From Sphingopyxis sp. (GTDB lineage: Bacteria; Pseudomonadota; Alphaproteobacteria; Sphingomonadales; Sphingomonadaceae): DNA of 64,000 nucleotides. A model generated the notes under the pieces. That model was given only the letters and a program-made list of their open reading frames with translations, did not search any database and was not told the origin of the DNA. Below, one piece after another: positions 36,541 through 44,157 of this stretch (positions are counted from its first letter, which is position 1; every line of letters begins with the position of its first letter). The position numbers were made by a program, and so were the translations under genes. The DNA lies in contig NZ_JAEMQX010000007.1 of NCBI RefSeq assembly GCF_016463645.1, forward strand, positions 1-64,000, given 5' to 3'.

Positions 36541-36864
36541 ACCGCCGGATGCGGTCGGGGCGCGGCTTCAAGACTCGGCTATGGGCCGCCCGAAATGAAC
36601 GGAGCCGCTGGGGGCTGGTGGGTGACCGAAGGAGATCACTCGTCGGCGACTGACTCAATATTCCAGCTCTGTTCTTTTGATCGAGCTATGACCCGAGTTG
36701 ATGATTCTGCCCTGTCGTTGTCCCTCGAGGTGGCACTGACCACCACACCGCACCGCCGATGACCCGCTACACCCTGCAAAAATCCGAGCTGCAAATTCGG
36801 GCTTGCGTGTCGGATTATCAGACATTATATCGCATTTAATGTAGTGAAATCGTGCGAGGCATGC
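36541..36864. promoter_or_regulatory. Divergent control region between traG and the cargo island
   Basis: About 320 bp without a gene. The half next to 36800-36840 is AT-rich. A weak sigma-70-like arrangement TTGCGT (36803-36808), 17 bp, TATATC (36826-36831) points toward the plus-strand island. No clear palindrome is visible. Confidence 0.3.
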
Positions 36865-37203
36865 ATGGCGACAATCGCTCCTCCGCAGCCCGCGGCAACC
36901 GCGTTTCCCAAAGCCGACGCCATTAGGGCGTTGGTCGACGAACTGCTGCAAGTGGCCAGGGCTGAGGCACAGGTGCGCGGAATTGCCCTGCCTCCGGAAA
37001 ACCCGAAGATCATCCAGGCGCCCGTGCCACTCGACTCCTTGTCCGTGGTCGACACGCTTTGCGCGGTGGAGCAGGTCCTCGACATCGAGCTTCGCGACAG
37101 CATCGTCCGCACCGGCGGCTACAATTCGATCGAGAAGGCGATTGACGACCTCCTCCCTAAGATCGAACGCGTCTGGGTTAAGAAGAAAGGGTCGAAGCCA
37201 TGA
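36865..37203 (+). CDS. Acyl-carrier-protein-like small protein
   Basis: A 112-residue protein; I start at ATG 36865, which has GAGG six bases upstream (a GTG at 36844 is also in frame). Residues 50-100 read like an acyl carrier protein: PVPLDSLSVVDTLCAVEQVL and then DIEL, with the DSL motif (Ser58) where the phosphopantetheine arm would attach, followed by helices matching the rest of a carrier fold. The first 45 residues form an extra helix not found in ordinary ACP. It overlaps the next gene by 4 bp and opens a five-gene plus-strand island. Whether Ser58 is modified, or whether this is a degenerate fold used for protein contacts, cannot be read from sequence. Confidence 0.55.
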   Translation: MATIAPPQPAATAFPKADAIRALVDELLQVARAEAQVRGIALPPENPKIIQAPVPLDSLSVVDTLCAVEQVLDIELRDSIVRTGGYNSIEKAIDDLLPKIERVWVKKKGSKP

Positions 37204-37574
37204 CCAATCTCGCACTCCGCCAGGAAGGCGACGAGCAGGAGCGGCGGCGCTTGGGCGACCGTCTGCGCGAAGCACGGAAATATCTCGGCCTCAAGCAGGA
37301 AGAAGTTGCTGCCTATCTCAAGATTCCCCGGACCGCGCTTACCGATATCGAGAATGGCCAGCGCCGCGTTGAAGCGATCGAACTGACGCGGCTTGCCCGT
37401 CTTTACCGCCAGTCGGTGGCCTATTTTACCGGCGAAGACGAGGCCTCCGCGAGCCTTCCCGCCGATGTCGCCCATCTGGCGCGACGCGTTGCGGCCTTGT
37501 CGACTGAGGACCGGGCCGAGCTGAGCCGGTTTGCCGAATATCTCCGCTCGCGGTCTGGCGGCGAACGGAGCTGA
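37200..37574 (+). CDS. XRE-family transcriptional regulator
   Basis: A 124-residue protein with a lambda-repressor-like HTH at residues about 18-72 (LGDRLREARKYLGLKQEEVA, IPRTALTDIENGQRRVEAIE) and a helical tail. It overlaps the preceding gene (ATGA) and is followed 3 bp later by an ImmA/IrrE metalloprotease gene. XRE/ImmA pairs normally work as repressor and anti-repressor protease: the protease cleaves the repressor on a cue. The pair therefore probably controls this island. Confidence 0.88.
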   Translation: MTNLALRQEGDEQERRRLGDRLREARKYLGLKQEEVAAYLKIPRTALTDIENGQRRVEAIELTRLARLYRQSVAYFTGEDEASASLPADVAHLARRVAALSTEDRAELSRFAEYLRSRSGGERS

Positions 37575-37577
37575 TCG

Positions 37578-38588
37578 ATGGCGTCGGATTATGCGAGCGC
37601 GGTTCGCGCTGGTACGATGGCAGCGGGCCGCCTGCATCGCGAACTCGATACGCGCGCACTGATCGAGACCCAAGGCGGCAGCGTCGATGTCTTCGGCGCG
37701 ATCCATGCCGTGGGTCTACCCTTGCTGCTTCGTCCTCTGAAAGGCCTGCTCGGCGCCTATCTCAGCGCACCTGCTCCTGGCGTTCTCGTCACGACGGAAC
37801 GACCGATGAGCATCCAGCGCTTCACGGCCGCGCACGAACTCGGGCATTTTTCGATGCGACACGAGCCGAGCCTCGACGATGAGAGCATCCTGCGCCGGAT
37901 GCCGATGTCGCCCGAACCGGGAAACAACTTCGAGGAAACCGAAGCCGACGCCTTTGCGATCGCCTTCATGATGCCGAAATGGCTGGTGCTCGCGCACAGC
38001 GCGCGACAAGGATGGCAGATCGATCATTTCCGGCGCCCCAATGTCGTCTATCAGCTCTCGCTGCGGATCGGCGCCAGCTATGAGGCGACGTGCCGCACCC
38101 TGGTTCGCTACAATCTGATTTCGCCATCGGTGATGACCGACCTGCTCCGGACGCAGCCGCGCAGCCTGAAGGTCGATCTCCTCAAGGACTATCGGCCCGA
38201 CAACTATCGCGGCGACGTCTGGCTGCTGACCGAGCGCGATGCCGGCTCGCGGATCGATGGCAGTCGCAATGATCTTTTCGTGCTGCAGCTCGAAGAACAT
38301 AGCGGCGGTGGGTATCTCTGGGATCTCGACCAACTGATCGCCAGCGGCTTCGCCGTCGTTCGAGACGAGCGTGAGGCAATCGACGGCGATGGCATCGGTG
38401 GTCCCGTTGTCCGCCGTGTCACCGCGGCGCCCGATGCGCCGCGGCGCGGCCGCATGTCGCTCGACGAGCGGCGGCCGTGGCAGCCTGCGCCGGCCCTCAC
38501 CAGCCTGACGCTCGATTTCGACCTCACCGGCCCGGAACAGACGGGCCTGTCGCGCGCCGAACGGCGGCACCTGCTCGAGGCCGCCTGA
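37578..38588 (+). CDS. ImmA/IrrE metalloprotease fused to a chagasin-like (I42) protease inhibitor domain
   Basis: A 336-residue two-domain protein. The N-terminal part is an ImmA/IrrE-type zinc peptidase with HELGH at residues 86-90 and the downstream acidic ligand region ETEADAFAIAF (120-130). The C-terminal part from about residue 230 carries the three loops that define chagasin-family inhibitors of papain-like proteases, in order and at suitable spacing: HSGGGYLW (241-248, compare NPTTGYxW), GIGG (272-275, compare GxGG) and RRPW (298-301, compare RPW). The next gene encodes a papain-like protease, the natural target of such an inhibitor. The domain assignment is from motif reading and has not been checked by a profile search. 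Confidence 0.75.
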   Translation: MASDYASAVRAGTMAAGRLHRELDTRALIETQGGSVDVFGAIHAVGLPLLLRPLKGLLGAYLSAPAPGVLVTTERPMSIQRFTAAHELGHFSMRHEPSLDDESILRRMPMSPEPGNNFEETEADAFAIAFMMPKWLVLAHSARQGWQIDHFRRPNVVYQLSLRIGASYEATCRTLVRYNLISPSVMTDLLRTQPRSLKVDLLKDYRPDNYRGDVWLLTERDAGSRIDGSRNDLFVLQLEEHSGGGYLWDLDQLIASGFAVVRDEREAIDGDGIGGPVVRRVTAAPDAPRRGRMSLDERRPWQPAPALTSLTLDFDLTGPEQTGLSRAERRHLLEAA

Positions 38589-38594
38589 CGCCCC

Positions 38595-39275
38595 ATGATC
38601 GATATCGTCCGTGACCTTCGGCCGCTGTTCGGGCCTGCGCGCGATCAAGGCGCGCGGCCGACATGCCTCGCATTCGCCGCGAGCGACACCCACGCCGGGC
38701 TTCGCGACGGCTGGGCACCGCTGTCGTGTGAATTCGCCTTTTATGCCGCGCAGAAACGGGCGGGCAGACCGCCGACGAGCGGCGCACTGCTATCCACAAT
38801 GCTGGACGCGCTACGGCTCGATGGCCAACCCGACGAGAAAGGCTGGCCGTATCTGGCAGCGGTTCCAGCCGATCATCGACTGTGGACGCCGCCGGCGACC
38901 GTTGGCCCGCTCTATGGCCGCAACGGACAGAGGGATGGAACCGACCTGTCATCCATCCTTGCCGCGCTGGATCGTGACACGCCGGTGCTCATGCTGACGA
39001 TGCTGTCACGGTCTTTCTTCCAGCCGCGCGGTGATGGCGTCGTCGATCCGGCGAACGACGAACTCCCCGAGCCAGCGCAACGGCACGCGGTCGTCGCGGT
39101 CGGGCATGGAACCGTGGACGGCACCCCGGCCATTCTCATCCGCAACAGCTGGGGACCAGGTTGGGGCTTGGAAGGCCACGCCTGGCTTACTGAGCGCTTT
39201 CTAGCGCCGCGCCTTTTCGCCACGGCAAATTTGACGGAGGAAGTCGATGTATCTTCCCATACCGCCGCAGCCTGA
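38595..39275 (+). CDS. Cytosolic papain-like (C1) cysteine protease
   Basis: A 226-residue protein with all papain landmarks: the oxyanion Gln18 and nucleophile Cys24 in RDQGARPTCLAFAAS, His164 in QRHAVVAVGHG, and Asn184 in LIRNSWGPGWGLEGHAWLT. It has no signal peptide, no membrane segment and almost no prodomain, so it should fold as an active enzyme in the cytoplasm unless restrained. The preceding gene ends in a chagasin-like inhibitor domain, which suggests an enzyme-inhibitor pair. The 3' end overlaps the next gene by 29 bp. Confidence 0.85.
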   Translation: MIDIVRDLRPLFGPARDQGARPTCLAFAASDTHAGLRDGWAPLSCEFAFYAAQKRAGRPPTSGALLSTMLDALRLDGQPDEKGWPYLAAVPADHRLWTPPATVGPLYGRNGQRDGTDLSSILAALDRDTPVLMLTMLSRSFFQPRGDGVVDPANDELPEPAQRHAVVAVGHGTVDGTPAILIRNSWGPGWGLEGHAWLTERFLAPRLFATANLTEEVDVSSHTAAA

Positions 39276-40026
39276 CTGCGTTGCTGGCTGGCGCGAGGCG
39301 GTCCGGCTCGTCGACCTCGCCACCGGACACCAGGCGCAGAATGTCGTCATCTCCGTGGCCGAGCCGACTGCGCGCGCAACACTCGCCGATCCCGTCGTGG
39401 CGGAAGTCGATGCCTTCCTTTCGGGCCATGGCAAGAAGCCCATCGAGACGGTCGCCAACACGATTTTTCCGGCAGCGCTGTACAGGCGCTACGGCGCGCC
39501 GCAATTCTTCGACCGGTTTCGCGACAACGTGCTGCCGAAGGTCCGGAGGTCGGGCGCTTGGTCGGGCTATTATTTCGAACGGATGATGGAATTGCCCCGC
39601 GCCGACGGCCAGCCAATCAATCAAATCTGGGGCATCGTCGAGCGCCTGCGCAACCCGAACGTCCGAGCGCTCAACAAATTCGAACTGCTGATCTTCGACC
39701 CCGCCCGCGACGTGAATGACTCGCCCTACGGCGGTCAGTGCCTGAGCTTTGCCAGTCTCAAGCTGATCGGCAAGGGCGACGATCGTCGCCTCGGCATGAC
39801 CGCGCTCTACCGCAATCACTACTATATCGAAAAACTGCTCGGCAATCTGATCGGCCTCGGCCGTCTGCTCGAATTCATCGCCAAGGAAGGCGGGGTCGCG
39901 CTGGGTCCGCTCACGATCGTCTCGACCAACGCCACGGTCGACACCGCCAACTGGAACCGCGGCGATCTTAAGCAACTCTTTGAACGCTGCGATCAGGCGA
40001 GCGCACATCTCCGTGCTGCGGCGTGA
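39247..40026 (+). CDS. Thymidylate-synthase-like protein
   Basis: A 259-residue protein. The ATG at 39247 has GGAGG six bases upstream and lies inside the end of the protease gene. Residues 64-80 (KPIETVANTIFPAALYR) and 160-232 resemble the thymidylate synthase fold: QCLSFASLKLIGKGDDRRLG aligns with the PCH-x-x-x-Q core including the catalytic Cys (Cys165), TALYRNHY with the YQRSxD segment, and LLGNLIGLGRLLEFIAKEGG with the PFNIASYALL-type helix. The His of PCH is missing and other substrate ligands differ, so the reaction may be altered (for example a pyrimidine hydroxymethylase) or lost. I aligned this by eye. Its end overlaps the convergent uracil-DNA glycosylase gene by 34 bp. Confidence 0.5.
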   Translation: MYLPIPPQPDCVAGWREAVRLVDLATGHQAQNVVISVAEPTARATLADPVVAEVDAFLSGHGKKPIETVANTIFPAALYRRYGAPQFFDRFRDNVLPKVRRSGAWSGYYFERMMELPRADGQPINQIWGIVERLRNPNVRALNKFELLIFDPARDVNDSPYGGQCLSFASLKLIGKGDDRRLGMTALYRNHYYIEKLLGNLIGLGRLLEFIAKEGGVALGPLTIVSTNATVDTANWNRGDLKQLFERCDQASAHLRAAA

Positions 40027-40697
40027 GGCGCGCCCAACGGCAGTTCTAGCGGCTCATCGTTGTCATCCGCGACACCGTACAGGCTGAACATGCCCTCGAT
40101 GAACTCGCGCTGCCCGCCGTAGCTCGGATGGCGGACCGCGGTGGTCGGAATGTCGAGACCGTCCAGCGCCAGGTGAGCGTCGCGCCCGATCGCGACGATC
40201 TGGCGGGGCCGGATCATTGACACGAGGGCTTGCAATATCGGCCAGGTCGCCTCGCGCTCGCTTCGCGTGTGGCATCGGTTCGACATCGGATCATCCGCTT
40301 CATGGGGATGGAACGGGAAAACGTTCCAGAGCATGACAGGCTGACCGATCCGCTCTAGCACACGCCAGACGATCGCCGCGGTGCGCTCCGCCACGGCGGG
40401 TCCCTGCGTCGCACGTTCAAATGCGATGCCGCCCATCAGCGTGCCGGCATGTCCGAGGTGAATTTCGTCGGTCAGCGGTACGCCCGTACGCCGCCCCCCG
40501 CGATAGCCGAGATCACGCGCGATCCAGATCGTTTCGACGCGATGATCAAGCGCCGCGGTGAGCAGCATTTCGAGATTGTCGCGGCGCCGGGCGGCGGCGT
40601 CGCTGCGGTCATGGACCGTGCAGCGATCGCGCCAGGGATTGAACACTGAGGGAAGTTCGGTCGCCGCCAGGGTGGACACAAAGGATTTCGGGGTCAT
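39993..40697 (-). CDS. Uracil-DNA glycosylase superfamily protein
   Basis: A 234-residue protein starting at ATG 40697. Motifs fit a UDG-superfamily enzyme: WIARDLGYRGGRRTGVPLTD (residues 58-77) in the place of the uracil-binding water-activating loop, VMLWNVFPFHPHE (121-133), and HPSYGG (190-195) as the leucine-loop HPS motif. It would remove uracil or a modified base from DNA. It overlaps the MazG-like gene by 4 bp, so the two are co-translated, and it collides tail to tail with the thymidylate-synthase-like gene. Confidence 0.75.
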   Translation of the reverse strand: MTPKSFVSTLAATELPSVFNPWRDRCTVHDRSDAAARRRDNLEMLLTAALDHRVETIWIARDLGYRGGRRTGVPLTDEIHLGHAGTLMGGIAFERATQGPAVAERTAAIVWRVLERIGQPVMLWNVFPFHPHEADDPMSNRCHTRSEREATWPILQALVSMIRPRQIVAIGRDAHLALDGLDIPTTAVRHPSYGGQREFIEGMFSLYGVADDNDEPLELPLGAPHAAARRCALA

Positions 40698-41872
40698 GAC
40701 GGCAATTCCTTGATACGCAGGCGGCGATTGGCGAAGTCGATCAGGACGCGGCCGCGCCGATGCTCCTGAAGGAAGCGGAAAGCCGTATAGCCCTGGAGGA
40801 TCGCTTCCTCCCAAAGCCACAGCGGACAGCGTTCTGATTCGTAGCCGGCGACGAACTGGCGGACATGCTTCAGCATGTCCAGCGGAAGGCCACCGCGCTT
40901 CACGTTTTCAAAGTACCGGAGTTGCTGCGCTTGTCCGAAAATCCAGGAAGTTATGCCCTCTTCGATGAGAATCGCCCGAGCACCGTCTTCGGCGTCGTCG
41001 AGTTTCGGATCGCTCTTGCGCTTGAGACGGAGCAGCGCACGCAGCACTGGCGACCAGCCAAGCACCGCGACATAAGCGTAGTGAAAGACATCGTGGAAAC
41101 GATAGTCGTCGGGTTCGAGCGCGTTGTCGGTGAGCCGGTCGCCGACATACACACCGCTTGAGCGTTGATACACGAATGTCTGCCCGCGAACGGTGCGTTC
41201 ATAGACGTCGATCGCCATCCGCCGCGGCAATTGCTCTTCTGGGTCGAGCGCCGCATCGGTCGGCGCCGGATAGATGCGCTCGCGCGGCCAGCGATCGAAG
41301 ATCTTGTGAAGATTCTTCACGGCGGCAGCCTCGATGGTAACACCGGATTCGTTTGCCGCCTGGATCAACCGGCGCATGACCGCGACCAGCCGGCCCGCGA
41401 GTGCTTCGCGGTCCTTCGCAAGACCGCCCGCCTGGAAATCGTTGATGAGCAGCCCAACGTCGCCTGCCAGCGCGAGCAGGCTATGCTCGAACTGCGGCAT
41501 CGGTGCCTTGGCAAGCGGAATGTGCTGCGGCTGCAGCGCATGGAAACTGAGCGTTTCGTTGCCGCCCGTCTGCCATTGTCCGCCGTTTGTCGCCGCGGCG
41601 GCAGCGATGTCGCTGAGCGCCATGCGGCTGCGCCGTGCGATCGCCGCCAGATACCAAAGGACGTCACCAAGCTCTTCCGCGACGGCGTGAGCGTAACCCA
41701 GGTAGGAGGCATCGTCGCGCTGCTTTTTCTTGGCCTCACTGAGCAAGCTGCCGACTTCGCCGAAAAGGCCAAGCATCGAGAAGCCCAGTGCGCGGCCACC
41801 GCTGCGTTGATCAGTCCGCGCGGCCTGCTTCGCATAATCCGCAACAGTGAGAGCTTCGAAATCCTCGCTCAT
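40694..41872 (-). CDS. MazG-like nucleotide pyrophosphohydrolase with large C-terminal domain
   Basis: A 392-residue protein. Residues 30-82 contain a MazG-type all-alpha NTP pyrophosphohydrolase motif: FGEVGSLLSEAKKK followed by VAEELGDVLWYLAAIA, with the expected Glu (39, 46, 66, 67) and Asp70 metal ligands. A second, degenerate MazG-like helix bundle follows (about 125-195, HSLLALAGDVGLLINDF). The C-terminal 200 residues form a helical domain I do not recognise (DDYRFHDVFHYAYVAVLGWS). It could hydrolyse dUTP or other dNTPs, which would fit with the co-translated uracil-DNA glycosylase. An upstream small RHH gene overlaps by 4 bp. Confidence 0.75.
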   Translation of the reverse strand: MSEDFEALTVADYAKQAARTDQRSGGRALGFSMLGLFGEVGSLLSEAKKKQRDDASYLGYAHAVAEELGDVLWYLAAIARRSRMALSDIAAAAATNGGQWQTGGNETLSFHALQPQHIPLAKAPMPQFEHSLLALAGDVGLLINDFQAGGLAKDREALAGRLVAVMRRLIQAANESGVTIEAAAVKNLHKIFDRWPRERIYPAPTDAALDPEEQLPRRMAIDVYERTVRGQTFVYQRSSGVYVGDRLTDNALEPDDYRFHDVFHYAYVAVLGWSPVLRALLRLKRKSDPKLDDAEDGARAILIEEGITSWIFGQAQQLRYFENVKRGGLPLDMLKHVRQFVAGYESERCPLWLWEEAILQGYTAFRFLQEHRRGRVLIDFANRRLRIKELPS

Positions 41873-42069
41873 CGCCTGCCCTTCCGGCGATCCGATATCG
41901 CGTCTGCGGGGACGCTCACGCCATAGGCTTCAAGTGCCCGCAGTACGATCATCCGGATCGGCTCGCGGGAATCGAGCGACCGTTGACCGAGATCGCGTTT
42001 CGTAACGGCAGGAATCTGCACCTGAAGATGCTCGTCGCCGACATCGGTTTGCGCTGCGATATTTTTCAT
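41869..42069 (-). CDS. Small ribbon-helix-helix-like protein
   Basis: A 66-residue protein (or 74 residues if the ATG at 42093 is used). The stretch EHLQVQIPAVTKRDLGQRSL followed by REPIRMIVLRALEAYGV has the strand-helix-helix layout of RHH repressors. It overlaps the MazG-like gene by 4 bp and lies just after the relaxase gene. Its upstream region contains several TTTCATG/CATGAAA words that look like binding sites, and the longer start codon would lie within them. Confidence 0.6.
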   Translation of the reverse strand: MKNIAAQTDVGDEHLQVQIPAVTKRDLGQRSLDSREPIRMIVLRALEAYGVSVPADAISDRRKGRR

Positions 42070-42098
42070 GAATCCATGAAAACATAATTTCATGAAAA
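42063..42098. promoter_or_regulatory. Candidate operator of repeated TTTCATG/CATGAAA boxes
   Basis: TTTTCATG (42063-42070) and CATGAAAA (42075-42082) form a perfect 8-bp inverted repeat with 4 bp between; 6 bp further on lies the palindrome TTTCATGAAA (42088-42097). The cluster covers the start region of the small RHH gene, as expected for autoregulation of the RHH/MazG/UDG operon. Confidence 0.5.
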
Positions 42099-42120
42099 TA
42101 GAAAGCCCGAATCCTCCGGA

Positions 42121-44085
42121 TCAGGAGACGCTCGGCCCGCTGCGCTGCCGCCCGAGTGTCCAGTTGATCCCGCCGTCGCGCATGATGCCCGAGACCGATT
42201 TACCGACATGGCGATCGAGAACAGAGCGCCACGGCACCAGCGTGAAATCGCGCGACCGTTCGATGAGCGCATGGCGACCACTCGTCATCTCGACTGCGCG
42301 CACGAGCCTGCCTTGAACAGCCTCCCCCTCTCTGGCCTCGGCGAACGGAACGCCTAACTTGTCGGAGAGCTGGCGGGCGACACGCAGCAATTCTCGCCGC
42401 TGGAGCGCGGCGAGCATCCCTCGCCGATAGACCGTCTGCCCATCCTGTTCGTCTGCAAGCTGTTCGGTGATCAGCCATTGCCGTCGCATCGCCTGCGCTG
42501 AACGAACCTCGTGCCCGAACCCAGCATCGCGCACTGGCACCGGCGCTTCGGCGACCAGCTCGCGATCGAGCCAGGTCGCGGCATCGGTTCCCGGTAATTT
42601 GTCGAGCGGGATCGCCGACAGGGTTTCAATGGCAACGGGGTGGTCGCGGAACTGCATGGCTTCGAACCTCTCGACCCTGGCGAGATGGTCCGGCGCGATG
42701 ATCCAGCTTCCGTCGGGCTCGCGCTCGACGACGCCCGAGATTTTTCGCATCGCTTCAAGCCGCCGGACATGCGTTTCGGCGAAGCGTTCGCTGGCGGTCG
42801 GATCGTGCTTCAGATGGGCGTCGATCGAATAGCGCCCGCCGTTCGCCGCCGCGATCTCGTCGATCGTCCGATCGACGGCGCGAATGCCGCCCTCGCGTGG
42901 CGCGATCCGGACGATGGCATTTTCGGGGATCGTGTCGACCAGCTCGCCCTTGCCGATCTCGGCATAATGGGTGCGCCCGTCGATGCCGTCGACCAGCAGA
43001 TAATGACGGTCTTCATGTTCGTCGGCGAGCCCGCGCATCACGACGCGGCCGATGATCGGCGTCGCCTCCTTCGCGACCGGGTCGTAGATGACGCGATCGA
43101 CCGCAGCACGATCGAGCTTCCGCGCGGTCAGCTCGCGCTGCATGGTGCGGATGATGTCGCCGCGCTCGCCGATCTGGCGCAGTGTGTTCGCAAGGTCGGG
43201 CTCAAGCCGCCAGGTGCCGTTGCCGACATGCGAGGCGAGTCCCATGCGCCCGAGTTTCTGCAGGCGACCGACGCGAAGCGATTGCTGGAAGGGATCGCCA
43301 TCGCTCGCGCTGACCAGCCGCGCGGTATCCATGTCGCGGATCAGCCGTCTGTCGATCGCGGTCAGCCGCTCGGCACCCGTATCGCTGCGAAGCCGCTCTT
43401 CGATTTCAAGGTCGGTGCGCGGCCCCAGGTCGAGGTTGACGATCTCGATCGCCCGCTGCCGGCTCCCGTGCGAGATATACTCGCGCGCGATCAGCAGATT
43501 CTCACCCCGATCGTTTACGCCGCGCACCACGATATGCGTGTGCGGATGGCCGGTATTGAAATGGTCGACCGCCACCCAATCGAGCTTTGTCCCAAGATCC
43601 TGCTCCATCTGCGTCATCAGCCGGCGCACGAACGGCTTCAAGTCGGGATACTGGTCGGCGTCCTCGGCCGACACGATGAACCGGAACTGGCGGCGGTCGC
43701 CGTCACACCGTTCGAGGAACGCCTTGCCATCGGCGACGTCGCTGTCGGGCGAGTAGAGCGCACCAGCCTCGCCCTCACGGGTCACGCCGTCGCGCTGAAT
43801 ATAGCGAAGGTGCGCCTTCGCACCGCCCATGCCTTTCCCGCCAAGGCCGACAGGCCGTATCTTGACGATCACGCGGCGCGACCGGAACGCGCCCAATCGG
43901 TCGCGCGATCTGAGCACCCGCGCAACACTCGCGCCGCGCCCGATCCGGCTGCCGTCGAAACGGCCGCGCCTGCCCGTTTTCATGCCGGCCCGCTTTGCCG
44001 CTTTCACGACGCGGCTCAGGTAGCGCTGCTCCTTGCCCCGGCCGCGCATCCGGCCCAGCTGCGGTTCGAACTCATCATCGCGCAT
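42121..44085 (-). CDS. VirD2-like relaxase (MOBP type, DUF3363 C-terminus)
   Basis: A 654-residue relaxase starting at ATG 44085, eight bases after GGAAGGA. The histidine triad of motif III is clear: DHFNTGHPHTHIVVRG with His175, His180, His182 and His184. Tyr95 in AHLRYIQRDG is the likely DNA-nicking residue. The N-terminus is very basic (GRGKEQRYLSRVVKAAKRAG), and the long C-terminal part matches the DUF3363 type found in these elements. It nicks oriT, stays attached to the 5' end and pilots the strand through the trb channel. The candidate oriT is just upstream. Confidence 0.92.
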   Translation of the reverse strand: MRDDEFEPQLGRMRGRGKEQRYLSRVVKAAKRAGMKTGRRGRFDGSRIGRGASVARVLRSRDRLGAFRSRRVIVKIRPVGLGGKGMGGAKAHLRYIQRDGVTREGEAGALYSPDSDVADGKAFLERCDGDRRQFRFIVSAEDADQYPDLKPFVRRLMTQMEQDLGTKLDWVAVDHFNTGHPHTHIVVRGVNDRGENLLIAREYISHGSRQRAIEIVNLDLGPRTDLEIEERLRSDTGAERLTAIDRRLIRDMDTARLVSASDGDPFQQSLRVGRLQKLGRMGLASHVGNGTWRLEPDLANTLRQIGERGDIIRTMQRELTARKLDRAAVDRVIYDPVAKEATPIIGRVVMRGLADEHEDRHYLLVDGIDGRTHYAEIGKGELVDTIPENAIVRIAPREGGIRAVDRTIDEIAAANGGRYSIDAHLKHDPTASERFAETHVRRLEAMRKISGVVEREPDGSWIIAPDHLARVERFEAMQFRDHPVAIETLSAIPLDKLPGTDAATWLDRELVAEAPVPVRDAGFGHEVRSAQAMRRQWLITEQLADEQDGQTVYRRGMLAALQRRELLRVARQLSDKLGVPFAEAREGEAVQGRLVRAVEMTSGRHALIERSRDFTLVPWRSVLDRHVGKSVSGIMRDGGINWTLGRQRSGPSVS

Positions 44086-44157
44086 AGCGGCGTCCTTCCA
44101 TGCCGGAATGACGCTCCCCGCCGATAAGAATGGCGCGTCCTCGCCAGAGCGCAAGGA

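Noticed and set aside
34492..36762. Plus-strand open frame of 756 codons opposite traG
   Set aside because: Complementary-strand shadow of traG, which has intact Walker motifs; the antisense product is low in structure and rich in Arg, Gly and Ala.
36655..37275. Minus-strand open frame of 206 codons opposite the carrier-like gene
   Set aside because: Antisense to a gene with a ribosome binding site, an ATGA overlap and ACP-like sequence.
39187..40008. Minus-strand open frame of 273 codons opposite the thymidylate-synthase-like gene
   Set aside because: It would overlap the UDG gene on the same strand in another frame; the plus-strand gene has a GGAGG site and structured sequence.
42640..44127. 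Plus-strand open frame of 495 codons opposite the relaxase
   Set aside because: Antisense to the His-triad relaxase gene and without a recognisable domain or ribosome binding site.
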